NCBI RefSeq assembly: GCF_910594005.1
Contig: NC_057823.1
Span: forward strand, 95,404,015-95,468,014
Length of the DNA stretch: 64,000 nucleotides
Source of the DNA: Cervus elaphus
Lineage: Eukaryota; Chordata; Mammalia; Artiodactyla; Cervidae
Direction of reading: 5' to 3'
Of the stretch, positions 57,256 to 64,000 are shown in pieces (position 1 is the first letter of the stretch; every line of letters starts with the position of its first letter). The position numbers were made by a program, and so were the translations under genes. The notes beneath the pieces were generated by a model. It was given only the letters and a program-made list of their open reading frames with translations. It did no database searches and was not told the DNA's origin.

Positions 57256-58432
57256 AAATTATATCTAGGAGTTTCTCTGGAGCTGTTGCGGTCAGTGTGG
57301 GTTCGGCTCAGTTTCAGATAGCTCCTCGTTCCAGCTTACGCTTCTCGATATCTACAGGCCCCTCCGGTGTAGTCAGCGTTTCCTAGAGGGATTTTAATCT
57401 GTTGCACCAGTCCCTTCTGAAGCGGTTCCCTTTGTTTATTTGGCTTCTGTTTGCCGGTCTCTTCAGAGCCTCATTTCCGCCCTGACACAGGCAGGCGGAG
57501 GTGGACTCTCACCCAGGTAGCTAGCTCCGTCGCTCTGCGGGGCAGGGAGGGGCTTGCGCTGCAGGGAGTGGCTGGCGCCGTGCGGACAGGCCTGCGCCGC
57601 GGGGGTGGGCTGGGGCTGCCGGGAGCGGCTGACGCTGCTTTCTCCGTCTGCGCTGCTCAGGCTCCCGGCTGTTCTATATGGAGCGCGCCCCGCGCTGCGC
57701 GAGGCTCCAGCCCTCGGGTGTTCCACAAAAGCGCGGAAGGAGAAGCTGCGCCTGCTCTCTGTGCCTTCCCCGTCAGAGCGGTCCAGGAAGCCAGGGGCTT
57801 GGTGGGCGCACTCTACCCAGGTGTGGCGCGCCCACTCCCTTCCGCGGACCCAGTCTCAGTTTCCGCTGGCGCCAGTCGGGCGCGCGCGCCTTCCGCCCTC
57901 CGCGTCCCCAGCCCCAGTCCCCGCCCGCGCCGGTCGGGTGCCTGCGCCCTGTGTCTCGCCGCGACCTTCCCCTCCCCCCTGCCTCCTGCCTCCTGCCTCC
58001 TGCCTCTGGCGGGGCTGGGCCGGTCCGCAGCCTGGGAGCTCCTCTCTGGACCCTCTCGGTCTCCTTGTTCTGCGAATGGCCGGCAGTGTGTTCGGGCCGG
58101 TTAATTTACTCTCTCTCTTTTGGTCTCCCACAGTTCAAGTTGGCAACTCACAGAAGTTCCCTCCGATTGTCCTCAGGGCACTCGGCCCGGACCCTACCCC
58201 AAGCAATGCCGCCTAAGAGCTCCCGGGACGGATCTCCGTCCTTAGCTCTTTTGTCTCACTTTTTATCTTTTATATTTTGTCCTACCTCCTTTCGAAGACA
58301 ATGGGCTGCTTCTCTGGGCGCCCGATGACCTCAGCTAGCGATCCGAAGTTGTTTTGCGACGTTTGCTCTGCGTTCAGTTATTCTTTTGATGAATTTGTAG
58401 GAGAGAAAGTGGTCTCCCCGTCCTACTCCTCC

Positions 58433-58441
58433 GCCATCTTG
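58433..58441 (-). promoter_or_regulatory. YY1-type motif at the L1 5' end
   Basis: The minus strand reads CAAGATGGC within the first ~20 bases of the element. This is the YY1 core known to position transcription start in L1 promoters. Its presence at the extreme 5' end confirms that the copy is full length. Confidence 0.8.
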
Positions 58442-58463
58442 GCTCCTCCAGGGATGTGTGTTT

Positions 58464-59366
58464 GATACTAGTAATTCACTTACAGCCTTGGAGCTTACTT
58501 TAAGAGTCATTGGTTACGTGGCCAAAAGGAAAGTGCATATTTTTTAAAGCACCCAGAAATTAGTGTCTGCAGATGTCACATGTCATTTGGTCTGAGATTT
58601 TCACACTGTTAAGAGCTTAATGAAATTCAGTGCTCAGTTGTCATTGGTTAAGCTGACCTCAGGGCCTCTTAGCACAAAAACACATTACGAAATTGAAAAG
58701 GGCCTTGAGGCTATGGGGAGAGGACATTCCTCCCAATAGCTCTGCAGCCAGATTAGACAGACGTGGTGGTCTTTGTAATTGTGTTAGGACCTGAGGGTTA
58801 CAGCAGTTATAAGTGACTTGACTGAGGTCACAAGCCAGATTAAAGACAGGTCAAATTTGTGCAGTTCCATAATTTCTGAACATTGACTCAGTAACTCCCA
58901 GAGTCATATTCCACAGATATCAGCTGACAGAGAATAGAATGCTTTCCAGAATACTCAACAGAAAGTTCAAGCCATATTTCACCTTGATCTGTTACCAGGA
59001 CCTTTCCAGATTCCTGAATAGCAATATTATAGAAATGAATACAGCTGCCACAAGACTCTTAGCAAGCAAAGCTTTTTTTATTAAAAGAGCTTGTGCATAA
59101 GGAAGAAGGTGGGGGCAAAAAATGCCAGCTCCCCAAGCAGAAGGGATGGGTTGCTTTTATGTCAAAAAGAAGGGTTGTCTTTTGATCACTGATAATTTCC
59201 AGAAATGATCAAACTTCTTTGATCAGTAGCAGGCATCTCCATGGTGGCAGTCAGGAATAGGGAGCACTTCTTTGAGAGGAAAGAAATGCATGAGACTTTT
59301 CTGCAAGAAAGCACAGGGGCAGATAAGGTAGAAATTTATAGCTGAGCTTCTTGTGTTGTGGCAACT
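58464..59366. other. Intergenic sequence, no feature recognised
   Basis: Single-copy-looking DNA between the L1 and a BovB. No gene seen. Confidence 0.4.
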
Positions 59367-59780
59367 GTGTTGTTGTTGTTGTTGTTTGGTCGCTAGGTCA
59401 TGACTGACAGTTTGTGAGCACCACACCATGCTTCCCTGTCCTTCCACCATCTCCTAGAGTTTGCTCCAATTCATGTCTGTTAAGCCAGTGATGCTATCTA
59501 ACCATCTCATCCTCTGTCGCCCCCTTCTCCTTTTGCCTTCAATCTTTCCCAACATCGGGATCTTTTCCAATGAGTCGGCTCTTCACATCAGGTGGTCAAA
59601 ATATTGGAACTTCAGCTTCAGCAACAGTCCTTCCAATGAGTATTCAGGGTTTATTTCCTTTAGTATTGACTGGTTAGATCTCCTTGCTGTCCAAGGGACT
59701 CTCGAGAGTCTCCTCCAGCACCACAGTTTGAAAGCATCAGTTCTTCAGTGCTCGGCTTTCTTCATGGCCCAACTCTCACT
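59367..59780 (-). mobile_element. BovB LINE, 3' fragment
   Basis: Minus-oriented. It starts with the reversed terminal (GTT)n TTGGTCGCTAGGTC and runs into the RT C-terminal region (reversed ELWCWRR/TARRSNQ-type region), ending near CTCTCACTAGG. Frames are broken. Confidence 0.88.
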
Positions 59781-59800
59781 AGGTATGTGTTCTGTGTGTT

Positions 59801-60010
59801 AACTTACTGCAGTCATGTCTGACTTTTGCGACCCCATGGACTGTAACCTGCCAGGCTCCTCTGTCCATGGGATTCTCCAGGCAAGAATACCAGAGTGGAT
59901 TGCCATACCCTCCTCCAGGGTATCTTCCTGACCCAGGGATCAAACCCATATCTCCTGCAGCTCCTGCGTTGCAGGCAGATTCTTTACCTCTGAGCCACTG
60001 GGGAAGTCCC
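59801..60010 (-). mobile_element. Bov-tA SINE
   Basis: Complete minus-oriented tRNA SINE whose head (GGACTTCCCCAGTGGCTCAGAG) is at the right end. It contains a short duplication (CTCCTGCAGCTCCTGCGTTGC). CTAGGTAT on both sides (59779-59786 and 60013-60020) may be its TSD. Confidence 0.88.
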
Positions 60011-60571
60011 GCTCTAGGTATACTCATGGCAACTAGGTATACTCATCAGTATAACAGGAATAAAGTTCATCTTTTATCCCTGCAAGCCTAGTTTTTTTCC
60101 TCTGGGAGTCAGGCCCCCAAGGTCTTTGTTCTTTAGCTTGCAGGGTCTGTATTGGTCAAGGCCAGTCCCCATTCCTCTTCCATAATGGGTGTACTCTTGT
60201 CTTCCTGTGTCAGAACCAAAGTGTCCCCCTGAGACTACCATAATATCCTCATATTTCCTCAGCCTCCAGCCAAAATTATGTTCCATTTCCTCTTTTCACA
60301 AGCAAATTATAATGAAAAAAAAAATTACTTTTCTTCAAATACTGTAAAAAGGCCTTAGGTACAGCCAAGAGGAGGTGATATATCATGTATTGAGGTGTCT
60401 GGCATGATGATATAAAAATTCTCCACACAGACTGAAGAATTTATGACTTACAGACAGTAATATTCTATTAACCTGAAAAATAGATATGTTTACAGAGCAT
60501 CTGTTTCCAGTTGATTCCTGGCTCTCATCAAATTTTAAAGCCAACTTGATTGAGATCAAGAGAACACCTTA
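60011..60571. other. Intergenic sequence, no feature recognised
   Basis: No gene or repeat recognised apart from an A-run near 60317. Confidence 0.4.
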
Positions 60572-60977
60572 AGTTCAGTTCAGTTCAGTCACTCAGTCGT
60601 GTCCGACTCTTTGCGACCCCATGGACTGTAGCACACCAGGCCTCCCTGTCCATCACCAACTCCCAGAGTTTACCCAAACTCATGTCCATTGAGTCGGTGA
60701 TGCCATCCAACTATCTCATCCTCTGTTGTCCCCATCTTCTCCTGCCTTCAATCTTTCCCAGCATCAGGGTCTTTACAAATGATTCAGTTCTTCACATCAG
60801 GTGACCAAAGTATTGGAGCTTCAGCTTCAGCATCAGTCCTTCCAATGGGTATTCAGGGTTTATTTCCTTTAGTATTGACTGGTTGGATCTCCTTGCAGTC
60901 CAAGGGACTCTCAAGAGTCTTCTCCAACATCACAGTTCAAAAGCATCAATTCTTTGGTGCTCAGCTTTCTTTATAGT
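60572..60977 (-). mobile_element. BovB LINE, 3' fragment
   Basis: Minus-oriented BovB. The reversed CTGAACTGAACTGAAC terminus is at the left, and the RT C-terminal region runs to the reversed KKAEHQRI-type block at the right. No convincing TSD. Confidence 0.9.
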
Positions 60978-62055
60978 TATCTTTTCAAATTGAATGTATG
61001 CTGTATGTGTATATGTGAATTTTGCATTTGCAAACTGAACCAATTAAGTCTTTAAATTTAGCTTGCATTTTTTCCTATTATTTCTCAGAAGTTCAACTAA
61101 AGACATGGTCAACCTCCTACCAGGCTTGTTCTGGACAGCTCTCCACAGCTGTTATTTTAAAGTTATCTACATACCTTCCGACATCTAGCTTTTATTCTCT
61201 GATGGAAAATGAAATTCTTTGCTTCACTGAGGTACACTCTGAATTTCTTGAGATTGTGATTTAGGCAAGAGAATGTCTTTAAATTCTTCTCCTGGGTTCT
61301 AGCAATCTGTCCGATGTGGCACCAAGCATTGAACTTGGTCATCAAACTGAGGTCTTCCACTCTGGTGCTCTTTAAACATTATAATAAGAAAGAGCTGCAA
61401 TCTGACCTAATTGAAGTGAACTGTTTAAATGAGATTCAAAGAAGAGATACAGACAATTGTGAAATTGCCTGAAAATCCAATGCTAAGGGTTTGGAAGGAT
61501 GGTAGGTGGAAGGTAATCTGTCTCAATTCTTGCCTCCCATGTTTATGGAAGACATCTTTACTTAGTCAGGACACTCTTTCCAGTATCAGCTCTATGGAGA
61601 CAAGGACTTATAGATTGGCTGATTTCTTTCTTTTGTGTGTTTTACATTCCCAGGACATTTCCTGGTGTATTCACATAGTAGGCATTCTGTAAACAACCGT
61701 TGAATAAAGTGACTCAAATGCAGCCTCAGAATCCAGTGCAACACATTGTACCGCAGTGTGGTACAATGCAATCCTATGTACTGCATTGCCTATGTGGTAC
61801 TCTAGGCAATCAAAGTGAAGACCCGTTTGCCATCCTTGAATTGTAGTTTCTTAGTTGCTGACTTCGTTGTGAGGATGCCAGGCCATAGCATACAGAATTA
61901 GCCAATTGTTGGCTCACAAAGCAGGCCCAGTATCTCCTCTGGCTCTGATCCACCCGCATTATGGCTTGAGGACTGACCTGCTCTCAGAGAAGTACTAGCG
62001 TTGGTGACTCTAACATAAGGTGACGTGGTGCAAATCTGAACGTTGCAGGCATGGG
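60978..62055. other. Intergenic sequence with a small hairpin
   Basis: No gene recognised. CATTGTACC (61744-61752) and GGTACAATG (61760-61768) form a 9-bp stem with a 7-nt loop. The 61540-61710 part ends like an L2/MIR relic (TAGGCATTCTGTAAACAACCGTTGAATAAA). Confidence 0.4.
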
Positions 62056-62700
62056 CACCATGTTAGATTCCTGGCACTGCTGTTAACAATTTACCAACTA
62101 TTCTGTGGCTTAAAACAATAGATGCTTATATTGTCTCATTTCCAGGCACTAGAAATTGAAAACTGACGTGTCCACAGTGCCACACTCCCTCTGAGGGCTC
62201 TAGGAGGAAGACTTCTCATCTCTTCCAGCTTCTTGAGGCTCTGGGTGTTCCTTGGCTTGTGGCAGCTTAACCCCAGTCTCTGCTTCCATCATCACCTGCC
62301 CTGCTCCCCTGTATGTGTCTTTGTAGCCAAGCCTTCCTCTTTGTTCTCTTGCACAGACCCCAGTCACTGCATTTAGGACTCTAAGCCAGTGAGATTCCTC
62401 TTAATTTGATTACATCTACACAGATCCTATTTCCAAGTGAAAGTCACTCAGTCGTTTCCGATTCTTTGCGACCCGCATGGACTGTGTCCAGGGAATTCTC
62501 CAGGCCAGAATACTGGAGTGGATAGCCTTTCCCTTCTCCAGGGGATCTTCCCAACCCAGGGATTGAACCCAGGTCTCCTGCATTGCAGGTGGATTCTTTA
62601 CCAGCTGAGCTACAAATAAGATCCCAATCCACCGGTGCTGGAGGTTAGGATTAGAATATAACTTTGAGGGGACACAACTCAACCCACTCTAGTCATTGTC
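62056..62700 (-). mobile_element. MLT1-type MaLR LTR relic, SINE-interrupted
   Basis: Reversed MLT1 blocks: CTGTGGCTTAAAACAATAGATGC, CACTCCCTCTGAGGGCTCTAGG, CATCTCTTCCAGCTTCTTGAGGC, GTTCCTTGGCTTGTGGC, TTGATTACATCTACACAGATCC and, after the SINE, AGGTTAGGATTAGAATATAAC...ACACAACTCAACCC. Solo, ancient, non-coding. Confidence 0.65.
62437..62612 (-). mobile_element. Bov-tA SINE inside the MLT1 LTR
   Basis: Minus-oriented tRNA SINE (GTGAAAGTCACTCAGTCG... to CTTTACCAGCTGAGC). It splits the LTR phrase CCTATTTCCAA / CAAATAAG, so it inserted into the LTR. The TSD is too short to call. Confidence 0.88.
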
Positions 62701-63497
62701 CTCATGGAGCTTACCATTGAAAGTGAAGATACAGATAAGTAAATAGGAAATCCATAGGGGGAATAAAGGATGCTGTGAAAACAACTCAAAAGAGTACCTA
62801 GTCAGAGTGCCTGAGGGACTCAGAGTTGCTCCGAAGTCTGACAACAGTGGCCTAACGAGAGATTTATTTGTATTACTTAACAGGAAATTGGAGGTAGGCA
62901 GTCCACATCTGGTGCAACCATGCCAGGAAATCAGTTCCTTCTCCTCTACTATGGTTCTTATGGCCTCAAAATATTTCAAAGCTGGACATCAGGTCTGCAT
63001 TACAAGTAAAAGGGGAAGGAACAGGGAAAGGGCATCTGTGGACTGGGTCTGACCCTTCATGTCCTGGAGACCCCACCTGACCAGCTTCTATTTGGAGCTC
63101 ATTGACAAGGACTGAGTCACATAGCCGTTCATAGTTTCAGAGAGGCTAAGGAGGTGACCATCACTAATTGGGCCCACACCAGTCTGCACAAGATCACAGT
63201 TCTGTTAATGACATAGAGGGAGGAGGGGAACTAGCAGATTCTGCCATAGAAGCTGTCCCCGTGATGGTGGTGCCAAAGCTGAGACTCAGAGGATAAGTAA
63301 GTGCAGAGGGCGCAGAGGGGTTTTCCAGGTGGAAGGAAGGAAGAGTGTTTCTATAGATCTGGAAGTAAGAAAGAGCTAGCAAGATGAAATACTCTATGTT
63401 TAAATTGCAGCATATGCGGTGGGAAGTCACACTACGAGATGAATCTAGGAAGTAAAGTAGTGGTTGAATCATAAAAGGTCCAGTAAGCTGTAGGTCT
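62701..63497. other. Intergenic sequence, no feature recognised
   Basis: No gene or young repeat. ORFs of 81-135 codons have no recognisable features. Confidence 0.4.
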
Positions 63498-63612
63498 GGA
63501 GAAGGAAATGGCAACCCACCCCAGTGTTCTTGTCTGGGAAATCCCACGGACAGAGGAGCCTGGCAGGTTACAGTCCATGGTGTTGCAAAAGAGTTGGACA
63601 CGACTTAGTGAC
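63498..63612 (+). mobile_element. Bov-A SINE monomer
   Basis: GGAGAAGGAAATGGCAACCC to GGACACGACTTAGTGACTAAAG, a single Bov-A unit followed by the AT microsatellite. Confidence 0.85.
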
Positions 63613-63624
63613 TAAAGAACAAAG

Positions 63625-63628
<4 letters not shown>

Positions 63629-63679
<51 letters not shown>

Positions 63680-63697
63680 CACACACACATATATATA
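63629..63697. repeat. (AT)n-(CA)n-(TA)n compound microsatellite
   Basis: About 21 AT units, then GTACACACACACACACA, then a short TA tract. It lies directly after the Bov-A SINE, where such tails often seed microsatellites. Confidence 0.95.
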
Positions 63698-63699
63698 AT

Positions 63700-64000
63700 T
63701 TGGGGCTTGGGGATATAATCAGAAACCAACTTTGGCTGTTTTAAGCAGAAAAGGAAAGTATTCAAATGTTCTGAGCGAGCTCACAGACTTTTCCAGACCT
63801 AAAGAACCACATAGGGCTGCATTGTTGGGAAGAAGGTCCAAATCAGGATGCAGAACTGATGAGTGAGGCAGCCGCTGCCACCGCTGCTGAGCCCTGACCC
63901 CACCAGGCACCAGAAGCCACCCCGTAAGCCATGCTTCTGGGGGCCTGGGGAGGTTCCCCTGCTGAACTTCCTTGCTAATTACAACTTGCGTCACCTCCCA
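63700..64000. other. Intergenic sequence at the right edge
   Basis: Moderately GC-rich (63860-63960) but with no gene or repeat that I recognise. A 91-codon minus-strand ORF has no protein features. Confidence 0.35.

Larger units (their letters stand above)
56075..58449 (-). promoter_or_regulatory. L1 5' UTR with internal promoter
   Basis: Long 5' UTR whose outer ~1.15 kb (57290-58449) is CpG-rich. The inner part (about 56890-57255) is a pyrimidine-rich, T-dominated tract on the sense strand. Known L1 biology: an internal Pol II promoter here drives the element. The large GC-rich plus-strand ORFs at 57451-58328 lie antisense to it in all three frames and are composition artefacts. Confidence 0.9.
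50791..58463 (-). mobile_element. Full-length ruminant L1 with 14-bp TSD
   Basis: A 7.65-kb L1 (50805-58449) flanked by perfect copies of AGGGATGTGTGTTT at 50791-50804 and 58450-58463. Order on the minus strand: 5' UTR of about 2.4 kb starting GGAGGAGCCAAGATGG, ORF1, a 51-bp spacer, ORF2, 3' UTR, an internal A-tract, an extra 138-bp segment and the terminal A-tail. L1 retrotransposes by target-primed reverse transcription using the ORF2 endonuclease and RT. The perfect TSD, intact ORF1 and only two ORF2 lesions indicate a recent insertion. Confidence 0.96.

Noticed and set aside
57451..58328. Three overlapping plus-strand ORFs of 216-220 codons
   Set aside because: They lie antisense in the CpG-rich L1 5' UTR, are open in all three frames at once and show only GC-driven Ala/Pro/Arg/Ser composition.
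60978..64000. Exons of a neighbouring gene (CAST/ERAP region expected beyond PCSK1)
   Set aside because: No open segment with splice sites and recognisable protein sequence was found; the next gene probably lies beyond the window.

Overview
The window is nuclear DNA from a mammal, almost certainly a bovid ruminant. It carries many BovB (RTE-type) LINE fragments, tRNA-Glu-derived Bov-tA SINEs and Bov-A/Bov-A2 SINEs, a combination typical of Bovidae, plus a ruminant-type L1. The species cannot be fixed from the sequence alone.

The only host protein-coding gene I can support is the 5' end of PCSK1 (prohormone convertase 1/3), on the minus strand at the left edge. Coding exon 1 is 3975-4154 and exon 2 is 654-758. 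Both are phase 0 with canonical GT/AG sites; they encode the signal peptide and most of the propeptide. A CpG island (about 3390-4360) covers exon 1. Two CRE-like sites at 4396-4403 and 4424-4431 lie about 240-280 bp upstream of the ATG. The rest of the gene runs off the left end. In other mammals the region upstream of PCSK1 leads towards CAST/ERAP1, but no exon of those genes was recognised here.

From about 4.5 kb to 64 kb the window is intergenic and repeat-rich. I recognise about ten BovB fragments on both strands, about 16 tRNA/Bov-A SINEs, ancient MIR, L2, MER5 and HAL1/L1M relics, MaLR LTRs, one ruminant ERV LTR (19.1-19.9 kb), a possible second LTR (24.9-25.1 kb), and several microsatellites and minisatellites. 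Many young insertions keep target-site duplications (TSDs), which fix their borders exactly.

The largest feature is a full-length ruminant L1 on the minus strand (50805-58449) flanked by a perfect 14-bp TSD. It has a CpG-rich 5' UTR with a YY1-type start motif, an intact ORF1 and an ORF2 with two lesions (one nonsense codon, one frameshift). At its 3' end a 138-bp segment with its own AATAAA and A-tail lies inside the TSDs, which reads as a 3' transduction.

No undescribed biological system was found. The best leads are the young L1 with its 3' transduction, two LINE insertions with internal inversions, a local 172-bp duplication, and a tail-only retroposon in PCSK1 intron 1.
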